In this document: positions 1 through 5,393 of the stretch, piece after piece | Layout: every line of letters begins with the position of its first letter | Numbering within the stretch: the first letter of the stretch is position 1 | DNA from: JAYEJW01 sp034716535 | Lineage (GTDB): Bacteria; Pseudomonadota; Gammaproteobacteria; Chromatiales; Chromatiaceae | Reading direction: 5' to 3' | NCBI GenBank assembly: GCA_034716535.1 | Contig: JAYEJW010000468.1 | Span: forward strand, 1-8,477 | DNA: 8,477 bases | Translations under genes and position numbers: made by a program | Notes under the pieces: model-generated | What the model saw: the letters and a program-made list of their open reading frames with translations, nothing else | Told to the model about the DNA's origin: nothing | Databases searched by the model: none

Positions 1-127
1 GTTCAACATTAAGTGAAACGTTTATACCTACGGTTCATGATAATTTAACGCTCTCTCCAGCTTTAGTAAATTTTGATGTTTATGAGTATTCGGACTTAAG
101 AGGAGTGCTGAAAAGTCGTTTTAAACT
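1..127 (+). other. AT-rich foreign-looking segment with a partial open frame
   Basis: This segment has 42 G+C in its first 120 bases (35%), against about 62% in the ubiA sequence that follows. The + frame beginning at base 3 is open through the whole segment and reads like real coding sequence. It includes the stretch DVYEYSDLRGVLKSRFK near bases 75-125. There is no ATG in that frame, so if it is a gene its start lies to the left of the window. The Y-x-D-x-R-x-x-L pattern recalls the N-terminus of TIGR02147-family proteins (Y-x-D-Y-R-x-F-L), known from Fibrobacter and Bdellovibrio-type bacteria. That resemblance is short and tentative. The frame runs out of phase into ubiA and stops at about 252-254, so no sensible fusion protein is made. 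The segment is either a misjoined contig end or the edge of inserted DNA. Confidence 0.5.
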
Positions 128-508
128 TTGTTTGCGGCCACCGTGCTTTGGGCGCTTATCTACGACACCCAGTACGCCATGGTGGACCGCGAGGACGACC
201 TCAAGGTCGGCATTAAGTCCACGGCGATCCTGTTCGGGCGCCATGATCGCTTGATCATCGGCCTTCTACAGCTGCTGCTGTTGGCACTTCTGGCCTACGT
301 CGGTCAACTCGGGGGCAGGGGTGTCTGGTATTTCGCCGGGCTCGCCGTCGCCGGTTGCCTGGCCGCCCATCAACAGTATCTGATCCGGGATCGGGAGCCC
401 GCGGCCTGCTTCGAGGCGTTCCTGAACAACAACTACTTCGGCATGGCCCTGTTCATGGGGTTGATCGTCGACTATCTGTTTCGGGTGACGGCGGTTGCCG
501 GCACCTGA
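128..508 (+). CDS. ubiA: 4-hydroxybenzoate polyprenyltransferase UbiA, C-terminal part only (5'-truncated)
   Basis: UbiA is an inner-membrane enzyme that attaches the polyprenyl tail to 4-hydroxybenzoate in ubiquinone synthesis. The readable frame starts at a TTG and has 126 codons, against roughly 290 for the family. It covers the second aspartate-rich motif (YDTQYAMVDREDD, D13, D20, D23, D24 of this fragment), the conserved KSTAILFGRHD stretch, two hydrophobic segments (about 42-60 and 67-80), and the C-terminal ACFEAFLNNNYFGMALF region, all very like E. coli UbiA. The N-terminal half with the first NDxxD motif is missing. An in-frame TAA lies at 122-124, just before homology begins, and the DNA upstream is AT-rich and unrelated. 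The TTG is therefore not a credible native start. The gene is either cut by a recombination event or joined wrongly in assembly. As it stands the product would lack part of the active site. The dsbA gene follows 106 bp downstream on the same strand. Confidence 0.9.
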   Translation: MFAATVLWALIYDTQYAMVDREDDLKVGIKSTAILFGRHDRLIIGLLQLLLLALLAYVGQLGGRGVWYFAGLAVAGCLAAHQQYLIRDREPAACFEAFLNNNYFGMALFMGLIVDYLFRVTAVAGT

Positions 509-598
509 ACTTGGAGTTTGTGCACCCATCTAACGCTTGGGGAAACCCGACGGGGCGGAAAAATTCAGCAGCGGTGTGGGCCGTCGGGCCCGCCAAAC

Positions 599-605
599 AA
601 GAGGA
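599..605 (+). promoter_or_regulatory. Ribosome binding site of dsbA
   Basis: AAGAGGA ends 9 bases before the ATG at 615. It supports that ATG over the in-frame upstream ATG at 537, whose extra 26 residues do not look like a signal peptide. It is the only good Shine-Dalgarno sequence I can see in front of a complete gene in this window. Confidence 0.7.
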
Positions 606-614
606 TTGAGAGCG

Positions 615-1280
615 ATGATTGGTAGATTGTTGTTGCAGACGATGTTGGGCCTTCTGGTCGCCACCCAGGCTTGGGCCTTCGACGAGGGCATCGAGTACAC
701 GGAGCTTGCGCGGCCGCAGGCCACCGAGACCGGCGATAAGATCGAGGTGCTGGAGCTGTTCTGGTACGGGTGTCCCCACTGTTTCCATCTCGAGCCAACG
801 TTGGATCAATGGCTGGAGAAGCAGGGCGACAATGTAGTGTTCCGGCGCATGCCGGCAATCCTGGGCTCTCACTGGGAGCCCCACGCACGCGCCTTCTACG
901 CCGCGGAGCTCATGGAGGCGCAGGATAAGATACACGTGCCCCTGTTCGATGCGATGCACGTCAAGAAGCGCAAGATCATGGATGAGGACGCCCTGGTGGC
1001 GTTCGCGGTGGAGCAGGGTGTCGACGGAGAAGAGTTTCGCAAGGCCTACAATTCCTTCTTCGTCAACATGAAGGTGCGCCGTGCCGTCGAGCTGGGCCGC
1101 CGTTTCGGTGTGGACGGTGTTCCGAGCGTGATCGTCAACGGAAAGTATCGGACTAGCCCTACGCAAACCGGCGGAAGTAACAAGATGCTCCCGGTGCTCG
1201 ACTACCTGATCGAGGTGGAGAGCGGCGAGGTCGTTGCCGGCGAAGAGGCGCCCCCGGCGGCGGCCGGATCCGGGTCCTGA
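615..1280 (+). CDS. dsbA: Periplasmic thiol:disulfide oxidoreductase DsbA
   Basis: DsbA introduces disulfide bonds into proteins arriving in the periplasm and is reoxidised by DsbB. The 221-aa product starts with a Sec-type signal peptide, with a basic residue at R4, a hydrophobic core, and likely cleavage after A21 (ATQAWA/FDEG). The thioredoxin-fold active site is C53-P-H-C56, the same dipeptide as in E. coli DsbA, in the context FWYGCPHCFHLEP. The cis-proline loop is GVPSVIVNGKY with P170. The length fits the family (208 aa in E. coli); the excess is an acidic then Pro/Ala/Gly-rich tail (about 203-221) that should be disordered. The start at 615 is chosen from the signal peptide and the AAGAGGA site. 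The gene lies downstream of the truncated ubiA and converges with the membrane-protein gene ending at 1312. No intrinsic terminator is visible in the 31 bases between them. I see no reason to doubt that it is functional. Confidence 0.95.
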   Translation: MIGRLLLQTMLGLLVATQAWAFDEGIEYTELARPQATETGDKIEVLELFWYGCPHCFHLEPTLDQWLEKQGDNVVFRRMPAILGSHWEPHARAFYAAELMEAQDKIHVPLFDAMHVKKRKIMDEDALVAFAVEQGVDGEEFRKAYNSFFVNMKVRRAVELGRRFGVDGVPSVIVNGKYRTSPTQTGGSNKMLPVLDYLIEVESGEVVAGEEAPPAAAGSGS

Positions 1281-1311
1281 CGGGAGTGCCGAACTAAAAC
1301 CATCGCCGCGC

Positions 1312-1851
1312 TTACGGGTGGTGGTGGTGGGCCGGCTGTTCTTCCGGAATCACCTTGGCGTCCGGGTTGGGAAAGCGCTCCACCACCCAAGCGGGGAGCT
1401 TGGCCTGATTCGCGTGGTAGAGCGCATCCGACTCGATGATGATGAGCACGAGCACGGTTGCCATTACGGGCAGGATGGCTACACCGCCGATCAAGGCCCA
1501 TACCGCCACCTTCATCATGCCGCCATAGGTGTAGCCCACCCAGCCGAGCGCCATGATCGTGAGCAGCATGGAGAGCATCGCGATGAAGATCTTGCTGCGG
1601 CGGCCGCAAACCTGCCAGTGGCACATCACGTACCAGGGGTCTCGGCCTATGGAGCGCCGTGCCCGCCACAGGGTGAAGCCGAGGATGCAGAAGGAGATGA
1701 GCGGAATCATCGCCATCACCCAGGGGAAGCTTCCCGCCATGCCGCCGGCCCCCACCGCCATGAGGATGTGATTGCCGATCAGGTTGGTCAGGAACAGCTC
1801 GTGGGGGACGTTGGCCTTCTTGATTTCTTCTTTGCTGACATCAAAACGCAT
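1312..1851 (-). CDS. Unrecognised multi-pass membrane protein with CX4C motif and His-rich tail
   Basis: I do not recognise this 179-aa protein. It has a charged N-terminus (1-20) and then hydrophobic stretches at about 22-40, 43-62, 88-110 and 114-139, consistent with three or four membrane helices. The loop at 63-87 is strongly basic (R63, R65, R66, R70, R84, R85, K87), so by the positive-inside rule it is probably cytoplasmic. It holds C77-H-W-Q-V-C82, a CX4C pair with a histidine between. The soluble C-terminus (140-179) has several prolines and ends in four consecutive histidines and a proline. Cysteines and histidines on the same face suggest metal binding, but this is inference. Hydrophobic residues fall where expected for a real membrane protein, and the opposing + frames look like shadows. 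No clear Shine-Dalgarno precedes the ATG (GGTG is the nearest). It converges with dsbA, and that neighbourhood alone does not link their functions. Confidence 0.8.
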   Translation of the reverse strand: MRFDVSKEEIKKANVPHELFLTNLIGNHILMAVGAGGMAGSFPWVMAMIPLISFCILGFTLWRARRSIGRDPWYVMCHWQVCGRRSKIFIAMLSMLLTIMALGWVGYTYGGMMKVAVWALIGGVAILPVMATVLVLIIIESDALYHANQAKLPAWVVERFPNPDAKVIPEEQPAHHHHP

Positions 1852-2076
1852 GCGTCATGCACCGATACTGGCGGCCTGAACCTCAAACGGACGCGAACTC
1901 TGCCCCGCATCGGCGACTTGCGACGCGGGCCACGACCGTTTCTCCTCCTCCCCGTTCTCCAAACCGAGACCCCGACAAGGGGCGTGGCGCGGTTATGAGT
2001 TGGAAAAACGTAATTTACTAATATACACCAATTCTCCTGGCCGCCGAAAGCCCGGAAGGCGTCTCGCGTCGGTGAT
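1852..2076. other. Spacer without a recognisable gene; possible promoter for the - strand membrane-protein gene
   Basis: These 225 bases separate the start of the membrane-protein gene from the end of moeB. An AT-rich patch at about 2000-2035 stands out from GC-rich flanks. Read on the - strand it contains TATATT (2020-2025), which could be a -10 box about 170 bases upstream of the ATG at 1851, but no good -35 lies 16-18 bases before it. On the + strand TTGGAA (2000-2005) and TATACA (2022-2027) are 16 bases apart but point into moeB antisense. I see no intrinsic terminator for moeB and no RNA gene here. Confidence 0.35.
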
Positions 2077-2847
2077 TCAGGTGTCCTTTTCGGTCCCGGC
2101 CGCGGTTCGGCTACCGCAAACCGGGCAATGGGGATCGGGGGGAAGCCTGACAGAACGCCACTCCATGGTCATGGCATCCAACAGCAGCAGCCTGCCGTAC
2201 AGGGGCTCGCCGACACCCGTCAGTACCTTGAGGGTCTCGGTCGCCTGGATGCTGCCGATGATACCGACGACCGGTGCGAGCACCCCGTTGGCCGAGCAGG
2301 TCTCGTCGACGCCTCCGTCCCGCGGGTAGAGGCACTGGTAGCAGGGTCCTCCGGTACGGCCTGAGAATACGGCCACCTGCCCCTCGGTGCGGATTGCGGC
2401 GCCCGAGATGAGGGGCACGCCGGACTGGAAACAGGCGGCGTTGACCGCGAACCGGGTGGCGAAGTTATCGCTGGCATCCACCACGGCGTCCACACCCCTG
2501 GCCAGGCCGGGCAGGGTCGACTCGTCGATGCTTCCCTTGTAGCCTTCGATCCGCACCTCCGGATTGACGGCCTCAAGGGTGAGCCGCGCGGAATCCACCT
2601 TCGGCATCCCGATTCGCCCGCTTGTGTGCAGAATCTGGCGCTGGAGGTTGGAGAGATCCACGGCGTCGAAGTCCGCGATCACCAGGGTGCCGACCCCGGC
2701 GGCGGCGAGGTACATGGCGACCGGCGAGCCGAGTCCACCCAGTCCCACGATGAGCACTCGCGAAGCGAGCAGGCGTTCCTGCCCCTCCACGCCCACCGCC
2801 GGCAGCATGATCTGGCGGCTGTAGCGCAGCAGTTGGTCGTCGTTCAT
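2077..2847 (-). CDS. moeB: Molybdopterin-synthase adenylyltransferase MoeB (ThiF/HesA/E1-like family)
   Basis: MoeB is a cytoplasmic enzyme that adenylates the C-terminal Gly-Gly of a MoaD-type sulfur carrier so that it can be loaded with sulfur for molybdopterin synthesis. The 256-aa product has the family features in order: R8YSRQIMLP near the N-terminus, the nucleotide-binding loop V34-GLGGLGS41, acidic D59 ending the second strand, the NLQRQ motif (67-71), D124-A-S-D-N128, a Cys at 184 in the DETCSANGV loop, and two zinc-binding pairs, C169YQC172 and C241PVC244. Length is close to E. coli MoeB (249 aa). The same fold serves ThiF in thiamine synthesis and MoeB-like proteins in other sulfur-carrier systems, so the partner cannot be fixed from sequence alone. 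The position downstream of hemA-prfA-prmC matches the moeB of Pseudomonas. A 139-bp spacer with repeats separates it from the 136-aa gene upstream. No Shine-Dalgarno is evident before the ATG. Confidence 0.9.
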   Translation of the reverse strand: MNDDQLLRYSRQIMLPAVGVEGQERLLASRVLIVGLGGLGSPVAMYLAAAGVGTLVIADFDAVDLSNLQRQILHTSGRIGMPKVDSARLTLEAVNPEVRIEGYKGSIDESTLPGLARGVDAVVDASDNFATRFAVNAACFQSGVPLISGAAIRTEGQVAVFSGRTGGPCYQCLYPRDGGVDETCSANGVLAPVVGIIGSIQATETLKVLTGVGEPLYGRLLLLDAMTMEWRSVRLPPDPHCPVCGSRTAAGTEKDT

Positions 2848-2867
2848 TGCGGAAGCCGGAGAGGCCG

Positions 2868-2888
2868 TCAGCGCTCAGCCATCAGCCC
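2868..2888. repeat. Three tandem copies of a 7-bp unit (TCAGCNN)
   Basis: TCAGCGC, TCAGCCA and TCAGCCC follow one another with an exact 7-base period, in the spacer just upstream of moeB. On the - strand the unit reads GCTGA plus two variable bases. A further one and a half units, GCTGATA-GCT, occur in the other orientation at 2975-2984. The period is clear in the sequence; any function is unknown. Confidence 0.6.
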
Positions 2889-2984
2889 GAAGAGGGACCG
2901 ATCATCCGGGGGGTCGGCCGATGTGTGAGGCCGCGGGACCCGGGGGAAGCGGATTCGGGAAGACCGGCTCCAAGGCTGATAGCT
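2877..2984. repeat. Imperfect 11-bp inverted repeat spanning the spacer upstream of moeB
   Basis: AGCCATCAGCC (2877-2887) and the reverse complement of GGCTGATAGCT (2974-2984), which is AGCTATCAGCC, match at 10 of 11 positions. They enclose 86 bases lying between the stop of the 136-aa gene and the start of moeB. In the mRNA the arms could pair, or they could be the ends of a small degenerate repeat element. There is no transposase and no obvious target duplication. Confidence 0.45.
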
Positions 2985-2986
2985 CT

Positions 2987-3397
2987 TCAAAGATACCGTC
3001 GCCAGTGCTCGGGCCGGTGGTCGCGGCAGCTGTGGTCGAGCTTCGCGTAGCGCTTGGCGAACACCTGTTTGGTACAGTTGCTCTTGCCGTGCGGGCAGCC
3101 GAAGTTGGCGCGCTGAGTCTCTTCCGTGTAGTAGTACAGGGCACGTCTGACCCGGACCATCAGGTTGTTGTCCAGGTGCAGGCCGAGCTCACGCAGGGCG
3201 CCTTCGATCTCCTCCAGGGTGGTCTGCAACACGTCGTAGCTGACCTGCAGCAGGAGCGGGGAGGTCGGTTCGGCGCGCAGGATGCCCTCGACGTCGGAGA
3301 GAAACAGGGCCGCCGTCTGCGCCTGGTTAGTTTCCGGGTGCAGCTCGTTGAAGGGGACCTGGCGGTGTTTGATGCGGTCGGCGTCGGAGATGTCCAT
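2987..3397 (-). CDS. Unrecognised 136-aa protein with a C-terminal Cys/His cluster
   Basis: I do not recognise this protein. Residues 25-95 look helical, with leucines and hydrophobic residues in heptad-like spacing (LLLQVSYDVLQTTLEEIEGAL), and contain no membrane segment. The last third is basic and rich in possible metal ligands: C101-P-H103-x4-C108, then H122-S-C124-x2-H127 and H131. The arrangement is compatible with a small zinc or iron-sulfur site. There is no signal peptide, so it is probably cytoplasmic. The ATG at 3395-3397 lies 48 bases after the prmC stop and the gene is co-directional with hemA, prfA, prmC and moeB, so it is probably cotranscribed with them. A short palindrome, CTTGA-N5-TCAAG (3421-3435), lies in the gap. 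In Pseudomonas moeB directly follows prmC, so this gene is an addition to that order. The opposite-strand frame of similar length looks like a shadow. Coding is likely; function unknown. Confidence 0.78.
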   Translation of the reverse strand: MDISDADRIKHRQVPFNELHPETNQAQTAALFLSDVEGILRAEPTSPLLLQVSYDVLQTTLEEIEGALRELGLHLDNNLMVRVRRALYYYTEETQRANFGCPHGKSNCTKQVFAKRYAKLDHSCRDHRPEHWRRYL

Positions 3398-3445
3398 TAG
3401 TTCCGTATGCTAATCGAGGGCTTGAAATAATCAAGAACAAAAGCG

Positions 3446-4300
3446 TTACCGATTCTCAGGAATCCGGCCGAAGGTGGCGCGATCGAGGCCGGCGAGATCG
3501 CGGCGGGTCTCGATGCGCTCGTAGCCTCGCTCCGCTAGGATCCTGCGTACCGCGCGCCCCTGGTCGAAGCCGTGCTCCAGGGCGATGAGCCCGCCCGGCC
3601 GCAAACGGATCACCGCCTGTGCCGCCAGGCGCCGGATGGCGTCCAGTCCATCGGCTCCCCCGGCAAGGGCGCTCCGCGGCTCGAACGGCAGGTCTCCTTG
3701 TTCCAGGTGTGGGTCCGAGTCGGGGACGTACGGCGGGTTGCTGATGATCCCGTGCGCGCAGCGGCGTCGGATGGGTGCGAGCCAGTCGCCGCGCAGAAGC
3801 TGTGCATTGCCGGGGGTCCAGCGGCGCAGGTTTTGCCGGGCCACGCAGGCGGCACCGGCGCTGTGCTCGATTGCAATGAGCGTCCAGCCGGGGCGCTCGC
3901 CGGCGATGGCGGCGGCGACGGCGCCGCTGCCGGTGCCGGCGTCGATGATCAGGAGCGGCTCCCCCACGGGAAGCTGCTCCAGGGCGAGTTCCACAAGGAG
4001 TTCGGTCTCGGGGCGCGGGATCAGGGTGTCCGGTGTGACGAGCAGGTCCAGGGCCCAGAATGCCTGGTGGCCTCGAAGATAGGCGACGGGCTCGCCGCGG
4101 CGGCGGCGCTCCACCAGGGTGCGGAAGTGGGCCAGGGCCTCGGCCGGCACGGCCCGCTCCGGCCAGGCGAACAGCTGTTCGCGCCGCAGCCCCGTCGCCT
4201 GTGCGAGCAAGAGCTCGGCCTCCAGGCGCGGTTCCGCGTGAGGGAGCAGCGCGAGCCGGCGCGCGGCCTCGCGCAGGGCGGAATCGATCGTATGCCGCAT
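3446..4300 (-). CDS. prmC: Release factor glutamine methyltransferase PrmC
   Basis: PrmC uses S-adenosylmethionine to methylate the glutamine of the GGQ motif in release factors RF1 and RF2, which raises termination efficiency. The 284-aa product has the N-terminal helical domain (about 1-85) with the conserved RRRxGEPVAYLxG stretch at 66-77, then T92LIPRPETELLV, the SAM-binding loop D120-AGTGSGAV, an acidic residue at the end of the next strand (E145, where many homologues have Asp), and the substrate-gripping N188-PPY191. The neighbouring DPHLEQGDLPFEPRSAL and LEHGFDQG segments closely follow E. coli PrmC. It lies 13 bases downstream of prfA, which encodes its substrate. No Shine-Dalgarno is present in that gap (the mRNA reads CCCCUCC there), so translation probably depends on coupling to prfA. 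The match over the full length makes the identity secure. Confidence 0.95.
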   Translation of the reverse strand: MRHTIDSALREAARRLALLPHAEPRLEAELLLAQATGLRREQLFAWPERAVPAEALAHFRTLVERRRRGEPVAYLRGHQAFWALDLLVTPDTLIPRPETELLVELALEQLPVGEPLLIIDAGTGSGAVAAAIAGERPGWTLIAIEHSAGAACVARQNLRRWTPGNAQLLRGDWLAPIRRRCAHGIISNPPYVPDSDPHLEQGDLPFEPRSALAGGADGLDAIRRLAAQAVIRLRPGGLIALEHGFDQGRAVRRILAERGYERIETRRDLAGLDRATFGRIPENR

Positions 4301-4313
4301 GGAACGGAGGGGC

Positions 4314-5393
4314 TCAGCCTTCGGTCAAGGCGGCCAGCTGTTCGGCCTGGTATTCCTGGAGAAGCGGGTCGATGACCTGGTCCATTTGCCCGAGCGTGAT
4401 CTCCTCGAGCTTGTACAAGGTCAGGTTGATGCGGTGGTCCGTGACCCGATTCTGCGGGAAGTTGTAGGTCCGGATCCTTTCAGAGCGGTCGCCGCTGCCC
4501 ACCTGCAGCTTGCGGGATTGCGCGAGCTCGGAGACCTGGGCCTGTTGGGCCTGGGACAGTAGTTTCGCCTGCAGCAGGGACAGGGCGCGCGCCTTGTTCT
4601 TGTGCTGGGAGCGCTCGTCCTGGCACTCGACCACGATCCCGGAGGGCAGGTGGGTGATACGCACCGCCGAATCGGTCTTGTTCACGTGCTGACCCCCGGC
4701 GCCCGAGGAGCGGTAGGTGTCGATGCGCAGATCGTTGCCGTTGATGTCCACGTCGTCGATGGCCTCGGCCTCAGGCAACACAGCCACCGTGCAGGCGGAG
4801 GTGTGGATACGGCCTTGGGACTCGGTCTCGGGTACGCGCTGCACCCGGTGGGCTCCGGCCTCGAACTTGAGCCGCGAATACACCCCGCTGCCGCTGATGC
4901 GCAGCACCACCTCCTTGAAACCGCCCATCTCTCCCTCGCTCTGACTCATTTGCTCGACCCGCCAGCCTTGTGCCTCCGCATAACGTAGATACATGCGTGC
5001 GAGATCGGCCGCGAACAGCGCCGCCTCGGCGCCGCCCGTGCCGGCACGGATCTCCAGGAACACGTTGTGCTGGTCATGGGGATCTGGTGGTACCAGCAGG
5101 CTCTCCAGCTCCGGCTCGAGGGCCTCGCGGCGGTTCCGGGCGGTGTCCAGCTCCTCGCGGGCGAGGTCCGCTATCTCCGGGTCCGCGAGCATCTCTTGTG
5201 CGCCCGAGATTTCCTCCTCGATCTGCTGGTAGCGGCGGTAGCATCCGACCACGGGGTCAAGCTGTGCGTATTCCCGGCCGAGGTCGCGAAATCGCCCTTG
5301 ATCGGCCTGGGTCTCCGGCTCGGCCAACAGGGCCGTGATCTCGCTGAAGCGTTCGGATACGCGCTCCAGCTTGTCGCGAATGGATGGTTTCAT
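4314..5393 (-). CDS. prfA: Peptide chain release factor 1 (RF1)
   Basis: RF1 recognises UAA and UAG in the ribosomal A site and triggers release of the finished peptide. The 359-aa product matches the usual RF1 length (360 in E. coli). The helical domain 1 covers about 1-100, followed by the AGTGGAEAALFA segment (117-128). The codon-reading tripeptide is P188-E-T190 in RVPETESQGRIHTSA; the outer Pro and Thr are those of RF1 (PxT), not the SPF of RF2. The catalytic loop is G233-G-Q235 in SSGAGGQHVNKTDSAV, and Q235 is the residue PrmC should methylate. The C-terminal RIRTYNFPQNRVTDHR block (307-321) is also typical. There is no in-frame interruption of the RF2 frameshift type. The ATG overlaps the hemA stop as ATGA, so the two are translationally coupled. 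No Shine-Dalgarno precedes it; the bases before the ATG are C-rich. Confidence 0.97.
   Translation of the reverse strand: MKPSIRDKLERVSERFSEITALLAEPETQADQGRFRDLGREYAQLDPVVGCYRRYQQIEEEISGAQEMLADPEIADLAREELDTARNRREALEPELESLLVPPDPHDQHNVFLEIRAGTGGAEAALFAADLARMYLRYAEAQGWRVEQMSQSEGEMGGFKEVVLRISGSGVYSRLKFEAGAHRVQRVPETESQGRIHTSACTVAVLPEAEAIDDVDINGNDLRIDTYRSSGAGGQHVNKTDSAVRITHLPSGIVVECQDERSQHKNKARALSLLQAKLLSQAQQAQVSELAQSRKLQVGSGDRSERIRTYNFPQNRVTDHRINLTLYKLEEITLGQMDQVIDPLLQEYQAEQLAALTEG

Noticed and set aside
578..591. GC hairpin GGGCC-GTCG-GGCCC upstream of dsbA, considered as a ubiA terminator
   Set aside because: The stem is only five pairs and is followed by CGCCAAACAA, not a T run. It is more likely chance in GC-rich DNA.
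1234..1998. 254-codon + strand open frame opposite the membrane-protein gene
   Set aside because: It overlaps the end of dsbA and the whole 179-aa gene. The product is full of His/Arg/Asp runs typical of antisense frames, while the - strand frame has well-formed membrane helices.
2000..2027. TTGGAA-N16-TATACA on the + strand
   Set aside because: It would drive transcription antisense into moeB with no gene to serve. The AT-rich patch alone is not enough to call a promoter.
3407..3434. TTGATT-N16-TAGCAT read on the - strand, as a promoter for the 136-aa gene
   Set aside because: The start point would fall within a few bases of the ATG, implying a leaderless mRNA, and both boxes are only partial matches. 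Cotranscription with prmC is simpler.
3572..4375. 267-codon + strand open frame opposite prmC
   Set aside because: The - strand gene is unmistakably prmC over its full length; the + frame shows no motif.
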